From NCBI RefSeq assembly GCF_000614205.1, contig NZ_BAKN01000003.1, positions 98,231 through 162,230 on the forward strand: 64,000 nucleotides of DNA. The letters are read 5' to 3'. Shown piece by piece: positions 48,576 to 58,413 of this stretch (the stretch's first letter is position 1; each line of letters starts with the position of its first letter). The stretch is from Hoylesella saccharolytica JCM 17484 (lineage in GTDB: Bacteria > Bacteroidota > Bacteroidia > Bacteroidales > Bacteroidaceae). Both the position numbers and the translations under genes were made by a program. A model generated the notes under the pieces. The model saw only the letters and a list, made by a program, of their open reading frames with translations, was not told the DNA's origin and did not search any database.

Positions 48576-50138
48576 ATGTTCAATCAATTATTTTTAGACA
48601 TTTCGGTCGGTACAGTCGATTGGTCACGAGCCCAATTTGCACTTACAGCGATGTATCATTGGCTTTTTGTACCACTTACATTGGGACTTGCCATCATCAT
48701 GGGCATTGCCGAGACCTGTTATTATCGTACTAAACAACAGTTTTGGAAAGACGTTGCCCACTTTTGGCAAAAACTTTTTGGCGTTAATTTCGCAATGGGC
48801 GTGGCCACGGGAATCATTCTTGAGTTTCAGTTTGGTACCAATTGGAGTAATTATTCGTGGTTTGTCGGTGATATTTTCGGTGCTCCACTTGCCATTGAAG
48901 GCATCATAGCCTTCTTTATGGAGTCTACTTTTGTAGCAGTAATGTTTTTCGGCTGGAAAAAGGTTTCACCCGGTTTTCACCTTGCTTCGACATGGCTAAC
49001 CGGCCTGGGAGCAACTATTTCGGCATGGTGGATATTGGTTGCCAACGCTTGGATGCAATATCCCGTAGGCTGTGAGTTTAACCCCGATACCATGCGTAAC
49101 GAGATGGTGAGTTTTACCGACGTAGCCCTTTCGCCCTTTGCTATCGATAAATTTTGCCACACGGTTACTTCTTCATGGATTATCGGGGCTGTTTTTGTGG
49201 TGGCAGTAAGCGCTTATTACTTATTAAAAAGACGTGAAGAAAAGTTGGCGAAAGCAAGTATCAAGATCGCTGCAACAGTAGGTTTCATCGCATCTGTACT
49301 GGCTGCAGTTACAGGAGACAGCTCTGCTTACCTCGTCGGAAAGGTGCAACCGATGAAACTGGCTGCAATGGAAGCCCTTTATAATGGAGGGAAAAGCCAA
49401 AGTTTAACGGCAGTAGCATGGGTAAACCCGCTGAAACAGCCTAATTGCCGAACGGAAAAAGAACACTCGCTATGTGTTTCTGTACCCTATGGATTATCAC
49501 TTTTGGCCACTCGCAGTTTGCACGGCTATGTGCCCGGCATCAACAATCTGATTGACGGATACGTAAAAGAAGATGGCACCCGTGAACCATCGGTAAAAGA
49601 AAAGATGGTAAGAGGCAGGTGGGCTGTTAACGCGTTGATGGCTTATCGTAAGGCCAAACAGGCGGATGATACCGTTACCGCGGAGCAAAACTTAAAGATA
49701 ATACGCGCCAACATGAAATACTTCGGCTACGGATATGTTGATAAGGAAGAACAAATTATCCCCAATATTCCGCTTACTTTCTGGTCATTCCGACTTATGG
49801 TAGGCTTGGGGTCGTTCTTTATTTTATTTTTTGCGGTACTTACGTTTATAGTCTATCGCAAAGATATCAGCCAACAACGATGGTTGCTTATCATAGGTAT
49901 CTGCACTTTACCAATGGGCTATATTGCCACAGAATCGGGTTGGGTGCTTGCCGAGATGGGACGACAGCCTTGGACAATACAAGATATGCTACCCACATGG
50001 ATGGCTGTAAGCGATGTTCATCCCGCATCTATTGCTACTACGTTCTTCCTCTTCTTAGGACTATTTACCTTGCTGCTGGTTGTTGAAATAAGTATCTTGG
50101 TAAAGCAAATTAAAAAAGGTCCGGAATATGGAAAATAA
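48576..50138 (+). CDS. cydA: Cytochrome bd ubiquinol oxidase subunit I
   Basis: 520-aa inner-membrane heme subunit that oxidises quinol and reduces oxygen at low tension. Visible are the N-terminal WSRAQFALTAMYHWLFVPLTLG with a heme ligand His, LFGVNFAMGVATGI, the periplasmic Q-loop region (about residues 245-390) and GWVLAEMGRQPWTIQ. In Bacteroides this oxidase supports growth at nanomolar oxygen. Confidence 0.97.
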   Translation: MFNQLFLDISVGTVDWSRAQFALTAMYHWLFVPLTLGLAIIMGIAETCYYRTKQQFWKDVAHFWQKLFGVNFAMGVATGIILEFQFGTNWSNYSWFVGDIFGAPLAIEGIIAFFMESTFVAVMFFGWKKVSPGFHLASTWLTGLGATISAWWILVANAWMQYPVGCEFNPDTMRNEMVSFTDVALSPFAIDKFCHTVTSSWIIGAVFVVAVSAYYLLKRREEKLAKASIKIAATVGFIASVLAAVTGDSSAYLVGKVQPMKLAAMEALYNGGKSQSLTAVAWVNPLKQPNCRTEKEHSLCVSVPYGLSLLATRSLHGYVPGINNLIDGYVKEDGTREPSVKEKMVRGRWAVNALMAYRKAKQADDTVTAEQNLKIIRANMKYFGYGYVDKEEQIIPNIPLTFWSFRLMVGLGSFFILFFAVLTFIVYRKDISQQRWLLIIGICTLPMGYIATESGWVLAEMGRQPWTIQDMLPTWMAVSDVHPASIATTFFLFLGLFTLLLVVEISILVKQIKKGPEYGK

Positions 50139-50249
50139 AATATCAATGGCTTTAACCCTGTCAACCCTATAGCCAATAAGGCATATCGCTCCCTTCTCTA
50201 CTTTGGAGAAAGAGCAGGGTAAGGCTTTTTCTTACTAAAATAACGCATT

Positions 50250-51392
50250 ATGTCATACGATTTTTTACAACATTATTGGTGGTTTCTTGTTTCCCTTTTA
50301 GGGGCATTACTAGTGTTTTTACTCTTTGTTCAAGGTGCCAACACCCTTATTTTTAATTTGGGTAAGACCGATAACGAACGCCGTATAGTGATTAACTCCA
50401 CCGGTCGTAAGTGGGAATTTACGTTTACAACCCTCGTAGTGTTCGGTGGTGGCTTCTTCGCTTCATTCCCTCTGTTCTACAGTACTAGCTTCGGAGGTGC
50501 CTATTGGCTGTGGATGATTATTCTTTTCTCTTTTGTTATACAAGCGGTGAGTTACGAGTTTCAAAACAAAATAGGAAACATTTTGGGTACAAAAACCTTT
50601 CAAATATTTCTAATTATCAACGGTTTCATCGCTCCATTGTTGCTAGGCGGAGCTGTTGCCACCTTCTTCAACGGTTCTAACTTTATTGTAGACAAAGGCA
50701 ATATTACCGAGTTTGCTCAGCCGGTAATTAGCCGATGGGCCAATTGTAGTCATGGTCTTGATGCACTACTCGATATTTGGAATCTCGTTTTGGGTGCTGC
50801 CGTGTTTTTCCTTGCCCGTGCATTAGGGTCGTTCTACATTATTAATAATGTGGCGAGCAACATTATTAATAGTCGGGCTCGTCGTCAGGTGTTACTGAAT
50901 AGTGCTATTTTCCTTGTATTATTTCTTGTATTTCTTACGCATATCTTGCTAAAAGATGGCTACGCATACGATCCACGGACCGGCATTATCACGATGGAAC
51001 CGATGAAATATCTACATAACCTGCTGGATATGTGGTATCTGCTCATCGTATTACTGATAAGCGTAGCATTGTTGTTGTACGCCATTATACGCACCGTACG
51101 TGATGAAAGCTATACGAAAGGAATTTGGTTGGCAGGCGTAGGTGTGGTATTAGTGGTACTTATTCTCCTACTCTGTGCGGGTTGGAACAACACCGCTTAC
51201 TATCCATCGAATGTCGATTTACAGAGTTCACTCACCATTGCTAACAGCAGTGGAAGCAAGTTTACACTCACGGCTATGTCGGTTGTATCACTGTTTATTC
51301 CCTTTGTTTTGGGTTACATCTTCTGGGCTTGGCGGGCCATCGACAAAAAGCAAATTACCGAAGAGGAGATATTAGACGGAGAAGCCTATTAA
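50250..51392 (+). CDS. cydB: Cytochrome bd ubiquinol oxidase subunit II
   Basis: 380-aa membrane partner of CydA with about nine hydrophobic helices, starting SYDFLQHYWWFLVSLLGALL and containing TGRKWEFTFTTLVVFGGG. It lies 111 bp after cydA; the gap holds an imperfect hairpin at 50188-50215 that may tune expression. No cydC/cydD follows. Confidence 0.95.
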   Translation: MSYDFLQHYWWFLVSLLGALLVFLLFVQGANTLIFNLGKTDNERRIVINSTGRKWEFTFTTLVVFGGGFFASFPLFYSTSFGGAYWLWMIILFSFVIQAVSYEFQNKIGNILGTKTFQIFLIINGFIAPLLLGGAVATFFNGSNFIVDKGNITEFAQPVISRWANCSHGLDALLDIWNLVLGAAVFFLARALGSFYIINNVASNIINSRARRQVLLNSAIFLVLFLVFLTHILLKDGYAYDPRTGIITMEPMKYLHNLLDMWYLLIVLLISVALLLYAIIRTVRDESYTKGIWLAGVGVVLVVLILLLCAGWNNTAYYPSNVDLQSSLTIANSSGSKFTLTAMSVVSLFIPFVLGYIFWAWRAIDKKQITEEEILDGEAY

Positions 51393-51410
51393 ATCGTAGT
51401 AAACTATCGA

Positions 51411-52097
51411 ATGAAGAAGTTTGTTTTTACATTGTTGATATTGGTGTTTGGGTTACCGATCATGGCCCAAAATTCGACGGATACACTACGAAAGGAAGTT
51501 TTGTTGGAAACCGACATGGGCAACATTCGCGTAGTATTGTACAACGAAACACCCCTACATCGTGATAACTTCGTGCGTCTGGTCAAATCTGGTTATTATA
51601 ATGGAACACTTTTTCACCGAGTCATCGCAAACTTTATGATACAAGGCGGCGACTCAACCTCACGCCATGCAAAATCCGGTGAGGTAACGGGATTGAGTTC
51701 GCCCAACTACACTTTACCTGCCGAAATAGTCTTCCCAAAGTACTTTCATAAGCGTGGAGCATTGGCTGCAGCTCGCGAGGGAGATAATATCAATCCAAAA
51801 CGAGAATCATCGTCGGCACAATTCTACATCGTTTACGGCAGACGAATGACTGATTACCAGCTTGATGCTGTGCAAATCCAGCTCGATAAAGAGACGGATA
51901 GCACAGTAAAACTTACGCCCGAAATACGCGAAACTTACTATCGAATCGGTGGCACACCACACTTGGATGGTCAATACACGGTTTTTGGCGAGGTGGTAGA
52001 GGGCTTGGATGTGGTAGATCGCATACAAATAACAGAAACTGACGAAAGAAATCGCCCCATAAAAGATGTAAGAATTATTCGTGCCAGAATCATTTAA
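51411..52097 (+). CDS. Periplasmic cyclophilin-type peptidyl-prolyl isomerase
   Basis: 228 aa with a signal peptide (MKKFVFTLLILVFGLPIMAQ). The cyclophilin core is visible: VLYNETPLHRDNFVRLVKSGYYNGTLFHRVIANFMIQGGD, ESSSAQFYIVYG and TVFGEVVEGLDVVDRI. It catalyses proline cis-trans isomerisation during folding of exported proteins. An insertion around GRRMTDYQLDAVQIQLDKE is typical of Bacteroidetes versions. It follows cydB by 18 bp. Confidence 0.93.
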   Translation: MKKFVFTLLILVFGLPIMAQNSTDTLRKEVLLETDMGNIRVVLYNETPLHRDNFVRLVKSGYYNGTLFHRVIANFMIQGGDSTSRHAKSGEVTGLSSPNYTLPAEIVFPKYFHKRGALAAAREGDNINPKRESSSAQFYIVYGRRMTDYQLDAVQIQLDKETDSTVKLTPEIRETYYRIGGTPHLDGQYTVFGEVVEGLDVVDRIQITETDERNRPIKDVRIIRARII

Positions 52098-52113
52098 TGA
52101 AGATGTTAAGTGG

Positions 52114-52144
52114 TTGATAAAGGTCAAAAAATTAGCTACCTTTG
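52114..52144 (+). promoter_or_regulatory. Promoter of rsmA
   Basis: -33 TTG (52114-52116), 20-bp spacer, -7 TACCTTTG (52137-52144), 17 bp before the rsmA ATG. Confidence 0.7.
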
Positions 52145-52161
52145 TAAGTAAATAAGAACGT

Positions 52162-52977
52162 ATGATAAAGACTGTAAGACCAAAGAAAAATCTGGGGCAA
52201 CACTTTTTGACCGATTTGAACATTGCCCGTCGCATTGCCGATACAGTTGATACCTGCAAAACTATTCCCATTTTGGAAGTAGGACCGGGTATGGGTGTGC
52301 TAACACAATACCTTGTGCGAAAAGAACGAAAAGTGCGCGTGGTGGAAATCGACAGAGAGTCGGTGGCTTATCTGCAAGCACATTTTCCACTGATGCAGGA
52401 GGATATCCTCGGCGAAGACTTTCTACGAATGGATCTGAGAAAGGTGTTTAACAGCGCATCTTTCGTGCTGACGGGCAATTATCCATACGACATTTCTTCA
52501 CAAATTTTCTTTAAGATGCTCGACAACAAAGACCTTATCCCATGCTGCACAGGAATGATTCAGCGCGAGGTAGCACTGCGCATTGCCTCAAAACCGGGTA
52601 GCAGGGCCTATGGCATTCTGTCGGTACTTATTCAGGCATGGTATAATGTGGAGTATCTTTTTACGGTAGACGAAACGGTATTTAATCCGCCGCCCAAAGT
52701 GAAGAGTGCGGTTATCCGGATGACTCGCAATAGAGTAACGGACCTTGGTTGCGACGAAGTGCTGTTTAAACGAGTGGTGAAAACGGTGTTTAACCAGCGA
52801 CGGAAGATGTTGCGTGTCAGTTTGCGCCAGCTGTTCGACAAGAGTTCTTCTCACACCGAGTTTTATGCTCAGGAAGTGATGACCCGTCGGCCTGAACAGC
52901 TTTCTGTGTCTGAATTTGTTGAGCTTACCAATCAAGTGGAGAATGAGATGAGACTGCTAGGAACTAAATTAGGATGA
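52162..52977 (+). CDS. rsmA: 16S rRNA (adenine1518/1519-N6)-dimethyltransferase
   Basis: 271-aa SAM enzyme (KsgA) that dimethylates two adenines in the 3' hairpin of 16S rRNA. Features: KKNLGQHFLTD, SAM loop EVGPGMGVLTQYL, acceptor motif GNYPYDISS, and VFNPPPKVKSAVIRM. Loss causes kasugamycin resistance in other bacteria. msrC follows after 10 bp. Confidence 0.95.
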   Translation: MIKTVRPKKNLGQHFLTDLNIARRIADTVDTCKTIPILEVGPGMGVLTQYLVRKERKVRVVEIDRESVAYLQAHFPLMQEDILGEDFLRMDLRKVFNSASFVLTGNYPYDISSQIFFKMLDNKDLIPCCTGMIQREVALRIASKPGSRAYGILSVLIQAWYNVEYLFTVDETVFNPPPKVKSAVIRMTRNRVTDLGCDEVLFKRVVKTVFNQRRKMLRVSLRQLFDKSSSHTEFYAQEVMTRRPEQLSVSEFVELTNQVENEMRLLGTKLG

Positions 52978-52987
52978 AGGATGAAAG

Positions 52988-53446
52988 ATGAATGTCAATA
53001 TGAATGATGAATTAAATCAGCTTTCTGCTTTGATAGAGGGAGAATCAGATGAGGTAAGCGTATTGGCAAATGTTGCTGCAGCCTTGCATCATAGCTCCAA
53101 TCGATTTTTTTGGACAGGCTTTTATTTGCTAAAAAACGATAATCAGTTGCATCTCGGTCCTTTTCAAGGTCCGCCCGCTTGTTACAGCATTCCGATTGGA
53201 AAAGGAGTTTGCGGAACAGCCTTTGCAGAAAAACGTACATATATTGTTCCCGATGTGGAAGCATTTCCCGGACACATTGTCTGCAGCTCGCTCTCGCGGT
53301 CGGAAATCGTTGTACCCATCTTTAATAAAACCGGAGAACCCGTTGGTGTTATCGACATCGACAGCAAAACACCCAATGCTTTCAACGAAACCGATGCCGC
53401 TTATTTGGAACAAGTGGCTCACTTACTTAGCTGGCATCTTTATTAA
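52988..53446 (+). CDS. msrC: Free methionine-(R)-sulfoxide reductase (GAF domain)
   Basis: 152-aa GAF-domain enzyme that reduces free methionine-R-sulfoxide. The three conserved cysteines are present, in GPPACYSI, GKGVCGTA and GHIVCSS, which separates it from sensory GAF proteins. The segment RSEIVVPIFNKTGEPVGVIDIDS completes the fold. It converges with rsgA. Confidence 0.92.
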   Translation: MNVNMNDELNQLSALIEGESDEVSVLANVAAALHHSSNRFFWTGFYLLKNDNQLHLGPFQGPPACYSIPIGKGVCGTAFAEKRTYIVPDVEAFPGHIVCSSLSRSEIVVPIFNKTGEPVGVIDIDSKTPNAFNETDAAYLEQVAHLLSWHLY

Positions 53447-53498
53447 TTAAAAGGATAAGGTCACAATAAAAATACCTACACAGCAAGCAGGTAGCGCC

Positions 53499-54431
53499 TC
53501 AATAGGCTTCTCGGTATTTACGCTCGTCTTTATCTTCGAGCATATTGAGGTACGACAAATAACGACTTTCTGAAATATAATGGTGTTCGACAGCTTTAAG
53601 AACAGCGCAACCGGGTTCGTGGGTATGCGTGCAGTTATTAAAGCGGCAATCTTTTGAAAACTCGAAAATTTCTTTAAAGTAACTTCCCAACTCTTCTTTT
53701 TCTATATCAAAAGTACCGAAACCTTTGATGCCCGGCGTATCGATAACATATCCGCCTTCGGGTAGTTGCAGCATCTCGCTGAATGTTGTGGTGTGCGTGC
53801 CTGCGTTATGGGCATCGGAAATTTCTGCCGTGCGCAAGTGGGCATCGGGAAGCAGGCGATTGATAAGGGTAGACTTCCCCACTCCACTGTTACCGCTGAG
53901 TAGCGACACTCTTCCTGCCAACAAGTCTTGCAATGCCTGCATTCCGGCCCCTGTTTCGGCAGAAACGGCAACACAATGATACCCGATAGTTTGGTAAAGA
54001 GTGATAAGCATTTGTTGATAACGCATTTCGTCGGTATTCAGCAAGTCGGTTTTATTAAAAACCAACACAACAGGAATACGATAGGCTTCGGCCGAAGCAA
54101 GAAAGCGGTCAATAAAGATGGTAGAAGTTTGCGGATAATTAATCGTAACAACAAGCAAAGCCTGATCGATATTAGCCGCAATAATGTGGCTTTGCTTAGA
54201 AAGATTAGACGACTTGCGAATAATATAATTGCGCCTATCTTCGATATCGGAGATAAAAGCCGTGCCTTCGCTGTTAACAACAAGACGCACACGATCGCCC
54301 ACCACAACCGGACTGGTACTGCGAATGCCTTTAAGTCTGAACGTACCTTTTACCTTACTTTCTACAATACGCCCGTCGTCGGTTTTCACCGTGTACCAAC
54401 TACCTGTATTCTTAATAACCAATCCGTGCAT
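53499..54431 (-). CDS. rsgA: Small-subunit-assembly GTPase RsgA
   Basis: 310-aa circularly permuted GTPase acting late in 30S maturation. N-terminal OB fold ([10 protein letters not shown]), G-motifs in permuted order (VFNKTDLL, then [18 protein letters not shown] and DTPGIKGFG) and a C-terminal zinc site ([14 protein letters not shown]). Downstream of frr with a 159-bp structured gap. Confidence 0.95.
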   Translation of the reverse strand: MHGLVIKNTGSWYTVKTDDGRIVESKVKGTFRLKGIRSTSPVVVGDRVRLVVNSEGTAFISDIEDRRNYIIRKSSNLSKQSHIIAANIDQALLVVTINYPQTSTIFIDRFLASAEAYRIPVVLVFNKTDLLNTDEMRYQQMLITLYQTIGYHCVAVSAETGAGMQALQDLLAGRVSLLSGNSGVGKSTLINRLLPDAHLRTAEISDAHNAGTHTTTFSEMLQLPEGGYVIDTPGIKGFGTFDIEKEELGSYFKEIFEFSKDCRFNNCTHTHEPGCAVLKAVEHHYISESRYLSYLNMLEDKDERKYREAY

Positions 54432-54452
54432 AAGCGTTAACTTCGTATGTAG

Positions 54453-54578
54453 AGAAAGTTCTTAAGTTTCTGAGTTTTCGTAAAAGAAACAAGGTTTCAT
54501 CCTCCTTCGTTGCCCGGGGATGTATAAGCCCTAAATACGGCTTTACATCAAAAAAACTCAAAGCCTTAAGAACTTTCT
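54453..54578. repeat. Nested inverted-repeat element between frr and rsgA
   Basis: Outer arms 54453-54478 and 54553-54578 pair imperfectly over 26 nt, with 14 perfect pairs (AGAAAGTTCTTAAG / CTTAAGAACTTTCT) and an inner GAGTTTT/AAAACTC. The 74-nt interior holds two further hairpins: GAAACaagGTTTC and GATGTA-AAGCC / GGCTTTACATC. It could be an mRNA structure of the frr-rsgA transcript, a terminator-like block or a MITE-like element. Confidence 0.65.
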
Positions 54579-54590
54579 GCCCAAGAGCTT

Positions 54591-55151
54591 TTAAACGGTC
54601 ATAATCTCTTTATTCTTCACATCGAGCAAATCATCGATTTTTTTGATAAACTGGTCGTGAAGCTTTTGCAGATTGTCTTCAGCATCTTTCTCGTTATCCT
54701 CTGACAAGCCCTCTTTAATCGCCTTCTTCAATTTTTCTTTAATTTCCGATCGCACGTTGCGCACTTCAATCTTCGTTTTCTCACCGATTTTGTTACACTG
54801 TTTTGTCAGTTCGCGCCGACGCTCCTCTGTAGGCTGTGGAATTCCCAACCGAATAATCTCGCCATTATTTTCGGGCGTAATACCCACATCGCTGTCCATA
54901 ATCGCTTTTTCGATGTCGCGTATCGCCTTTTTATCGAACGGTCTGATAGCGATTGTGCGGGCATCGGGTGCCGTAACGTTTGCTACCTGATTAAGCGGAA
55001 CAGTCATTCCATACGATTCTACCCTAACGCCATCAAGAATTGCCACATTGGCCCGCCCGGCGCGAATGCGCGATAACTGTTCTTCAAGATACATCGCCGC
55101 CATCTCCATGCGCTCTTGTGCTTCTTGTAATGTTTCTTTAACGTCTATCAT
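54591..55151 (-). CDS. frr: Ribosome recycling factor
   Basis: 186-aa factor that splits post-termination ribosomes with EF-G. The family pattern is clear: RIRAGRANVAILDGVRVESYG, PLNQVANVTAPDARTIAIRPFDK, and NNGEIIRLGIPQPTEERRREL. Usual length. Confidence 0.97.
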   Translation of the reverse strand: MIDVKETLQEAQERMEMAAMYLEEQLSRIRAGRANVAILDGVRVESYGMTVPLNQVANVTAPDARTIAIRPFDKKAIRDIEKAIMDSDVGITPENNGEIIRLGIPQPTEERRRELTKQCNKIGEKTKIEVRNVRSEIKEKLKKAIKEGLSEDNEKDAEDNLQKLHDQFIKKIDDLLDVKNKEIMTV

Positions 55152-55437
55152 AATTGTTGTCTAATATGTTTATAAAGCACAAATTTAGATGTTTATCGGC
55201 AATTATACAATAGTTTAAAAGCAAAATGACGCTATGGAAGAACGGTTTTTCTTAGCAAAAATCGTTTTTAAGAACCGTCATGAGGGTCACTTTTAGTAAA
55301 AAAGGCAAAAAAACAATCGTGAGGGCCTGTCAAAAAAGGGATTTTTTTAAATAAAGTGAGTTCTGGCAAAGCAAATGGGCGAATAATGCTTTTAGGAGGG
55401 GTCTCTTCCCCCGTTTCAACATATTTGCTTTGAAACA
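55152..55437. other. Intergenic region upstream of frr
   Basis: 286 bp between frr (minus) and the end of lpxB (minus). It contains a TGAGGGTCACTTTT half-site near 55284, like the palindrome after folC, and a related CGTGAGGGCC near 55319. No gene and no clear promoter for frr. Confidence 0.55.
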
Positions 55438-56613
55438 TCAACTTTTATACTGCTTTGAAGCAATCTCCAAATGCTTTTGATGCAAAAAAATGTACATCAA
55501 TTGGGCAGCGTTATCGGGTGCCACGTCGTTGCCCAAAAGGCGAACAAGGTCTACATAATTGGTCAACATCTGCTCTCTCCCCTCTTCGCCCGGCAAAAGC
55601 CGCGACAGCTCACAGGTAATATTATCCACAGAGAAGCGATCGGCAAGCAATTCGCTCACCACTTCACGATTAACAATCAGATTAACCAGCGAGATATACG
55701 CTACCTTTATAATATGCTTGAAAGCAAAACGAATGAGCCGAGGCACAGGCGTTTTATAACATACCACTTGTGGCACCTCAAACAAGGCCGTTTCGAGCGT
55801 AGCCGTACCGCTGGTTACAAGAGCCGCAGTGGCGTGAGAAAGTAACGGGTAGGTTTTGTTTTTAACCAGGCGTACTGCACTGTCGCTAATAAAGGTTGCA
55901 TAATATTCGTCTTCAATAGCGGGAGCACCTGCCACCACAGCCTGATAAGCGGGAAAACGGGCGGCAGCTTGCAACATCGCCGGTAGATTGTCTTTAATCT
56001 CTTGTTTTCGGCTTCCTGCCAGCAGGGCAATAATGGGTTTGTCGATATCAAGACCGTTGGTGGCACAGAAGCTCTCAAAATCTTCTTGATATTCAGCCCG
56101 AAAACTACGCACCTCATCGACAGTGGGATTGCCCACATAATGAATGGGGTAATGATGTTTCTCTTTAAAAAAAGGAACTTCAAAAGGCAAAATAGAAAAA
56201 AGGTGATCTACATCGCGTTTGATGTTTTTAATACGATACTCTTTCCATGCCCAAATTTTCGGAGAAATGTAATAATAAACGGGAATTTGTGTTTTGGCTC
56301 TAAGAAATTTAGCGACAGAAAGGTTAAATCCGGGATAATCAACTAGTATTACCACATCCGGTTTCCACTGCACAATGTCGTGTTTGCACAATTTCATGTT
56401 GCGAAAGATGGTGCACAGGTGAAGCAGAACGGGAATAAACCCCATATAAGCCATTTCACGAAAATGTTTTACGCAGGTGCCACCTTCAGCCTGCATCAGA
56501 TCGCCTCCCCAAAAACGAAACTCGGCTTGAGAATCTACCTTTTTAAGAGAATGCATCAAATGCGAGGCGTGAAGATCTCCCGAGGCTTCGCCAACAACGA
56601 AATAATATTTCAT
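55438..56613 (-). CDS. lpxB: Lipid-A-disaccharide synthase
   Basis: 391-aa GT19 enzyme that joins UDP-diacylglucosamine and lipid X in lipid A synthesis at the inner membrane. N-terminal VVGEASGDLHASHLM, VDYPGFNLSVAKFLR, YYISPKIWAWKEYRI and LLAGSRKQEI are diagnostic. It follows surE by 36 bp, a common pairing in Bacteroidetes. Confidence 0.95.
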   Translation of the reverse strand: MKYYFVVGEASGDLHASHLMHSLKKVDSQAEFRFWGGDLMQAEGGTCVKHFREMAYMGFIPVLLHLCTIFRNMKLCKHDIVQWKPDVVILVDYPGFNLSVAKFLRAKTQIPVYYYISPKIWAWKEYRIKNIKRDVDHLFSILPFEVPFFKEKHHYPIHYVGNPTVDEVRSFRAEYQEDFESFCATNGLDIDKPIIALLAGSRKQEIKDNLPAMLQAAARFPAYQAVVAGAPAIEDEYYATFISDSAVRLVKNKTYPLLSHATAALVTSGTATLETALFEVPQVVCYKTPVPRLIRFAFKHIIKVAYISLVNLIVNREVVSELLADRFSVDNITCELSRLLPGEEGREQMLTNYVDLVRLLGNDVAPDNAAQLMYIFLHQKHLEIASKQYKS

Positions 56614-56649
56614 AATTGATAATTGACAAGTATCCCTAATTCCTCTTTT

Positions 56650-57438
56650 CTAACCCTTCATCTCTAATCCCACTTCCATTTCCCATTGTTTCAGTCTATC
56701 CATCGTTACGTAATCCGTAACATCAACCTTTGTAGGCGTAACAGCCACATAATTATTATCCAAAGCCCAACGATCGGTATCTTCAGCTTCAGGCTCCTCA
56801 CTTCTAAACTCGCCTGTTATCCAAAAGTATTCGTAACCACGCGGATGGTGTTTTTTTTCACATTCGTTTACCCACACTCCCCTATTCATTCGGCATACCT
56901 TTACACCTTTAAACACAGAAGCTTGCGGGAAATTTACATTCAGACACACTCCATCGGGTAATCCTTCTTTGAGCACTCGAAAAACAATGGTTCGAACACC
57001 TGAACACAAAGGCGAGAAATCAGCATCCTCACGATAATCACAAAGAGAAAATCCGATGGACGGTATGTGCTTTATACAGCCCTCGATAACTGCTCCCATT
57101 GTTCCTGAATAATGTACATTTACAGCAGAATTGTCTCCGTGATTAATGCCACTGATAATTAAATCGGGCTTCCGCTGCTGACAGAATTCGCTAAATGCCA
57201 ACTTTATACAATCTACCGGTGTTCCGCTACACGACCATACCATGGCTCCAGCTATGTCTTTACGCCGTTTAAGCACTAAAGGAGAAGAAACAGAAAAGGC
57301 TCCTGCATAGCCGGAACGTCCGGCTTCGGGAGCACATACAAGAACATCAGCCATATCGCTCAACATTTCGACTAAAGAGCGTAATCCTTTGGCATGGTAA
57401 CCATCATCGTTTGAAATAAGTATAAAAGGCTTCTTCAT
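56650..57438 (-). CDS. surE: 5'/3'-nucleotidase SurE
   Basis: 262-aa metal-dependent nucleoside monophosphate phosphatase. Metal site Asp pair in ISNDDGYHAKGL, and SGINHGDNSAVNVHYSGTMGA. First gene of surE-lpxB, divergent from parA. A minus-strand -7 TACTTTTG is at 57474-57467. Confidence 0.95.
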   Translation of the reverse strand: MKKPFILISNDDGYHAKGLRSLVEMLSDMADVLVCAPEAGRSGYAGAFSVSSPLVLKRRKDIAGAMVWSCSGTPVDCIKLAFSEFCQQRKPDLIISGINHGDNSAVNVHYSGTMGAVIEGCIKHIPSIGFSLCDYREDADFSPLCSGVRTIVFRVLKEGLPDGVCLNVNFPQASVFKGVKVCRMNRGVWVNECEKKHHPRGYEYFWITGEFRSEEPEAEDTDRWALDNNYVAVTPTKVDVTDYVTMDRLKQWEMEVGLEMKG

Positions 57439-57515
57439 TATTATTACCTTAAATTTATATAGGCTGCAAAAGTACGAAAAAAGGTTTAATATAAAACTTT
57501 CTCATTCAAAATATA

Positions 57516-57523
57516 TAACTTTG
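57516..57523 (+). promoter_or_regulatory. -7 element of parA
   Basis: TAACTTTG, 29 bp before the parA ATG. No exact -33 element. Confidence 0.45.
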
Positions 57524-57552
57524 CAAACTACAAATACTAGCAGAAACAAAAT

Positions 57553-58317
57553 ATGGGAAGAATTATTGCATTAGCCAACCAAAAAGGGGGCGTAGGAAAA
57601 ACCACAACAACAATTAACCTTGCAGCTTCATTGGCTACATTGGAAAAGACTGTATTAGTAATCGATGCCGATCCACAAGCAAATGCATCCAGCGGCTTAG
57701 GGGTAGATATTAAGGAGGTAGACTGCTCTATTTACGAATGTATCATTGACCATGCTGACGTGCGGGACGCCATTTACACAACAGATATCAACGGGTTGGA
57801 TATTATTCCTAGCCATATAAATCTTGTAGGAGCAGAGATAGAGTTGCTTAACCTAGAAAATAGAGAAAAGGTATTTAAAAATATTCTTGATACCATTAAA
57901 GATGAATACGATTATATTCTTATAGATTGCTCACCATCTTTGGGCTTAATCACAGTAAATGCATTAACTGCTGCCGACTCAGTGATTATTCCCGTTCAAT
58001 GTGAATATTTCGCCTTAGAAGGCATAAGCAAATTGCTCAATACCATTAAAATCATTAAAAGTAAGCTCAATCCCAAACTTGAGATTGAGGGATTTGTACT
58101 TACGATGTATGATGTTCGTTTACGCCTTGCCAATCAGATTTATGATGAAGTAAAACGCCATTTCCAGGAATTGGTATTCAAAACGGTTATTCAGCGTAAT
58201 GTAAAACTGAGCGAAAGTCCCAGTCATGGATTACCTGTAATTCTGTATGATGCCGATTCTACCGGCAGCAAAAATCATATTTCATTAGCCAAGGAAATTA
58301 TTGATAAGAGTAATTAA
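57553..58317 (+). CDS. parA: Chromosome-partitioning ATPase ParA (Soj)
   Basis: 254-aa ATPase that moves ParB-bound origins. Deviant Walker A KGGVGKTTTTINLA at the very N-terminus, Walker B YDYILIDCSPSLG, and VIPVQCEYFALEG. It lacks an N-terminal DNA-binding domain, so it is the short chromosomal Soj type. parB follows after 96 bp. Confidence 0.95.
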   Translation: MGRIIALANQKGGVGKTTTTINLAASLATLEKTVLVIDADPQANASSGLGVDIKEVDCSIYECIIDHADVRDAIYTTDINGLDIIPSHINLVGAEIELLNLENREKVFKNILDTIKDEYDYILIDCSPSLGLITVNALTAADSVIIPVQCEYFALEGISKLLNTIKIIKSKLNPKLEIEGFVLTMYDVRLRLANQIYDEVKRHFQELVFKTVIQRNVKLSESPSHGLPVILYDADSTGSKNHISLAKEIIDKSN

Positions 58318-58413
58318 ATAGATAGAAAGCAAAAGATCTCTTTAGATAAGAAAGATTTAAGCCTATCTAAATTAGGTTACATTTTATTTGTCATTATAAA
58401 TACACTTCTCCAC

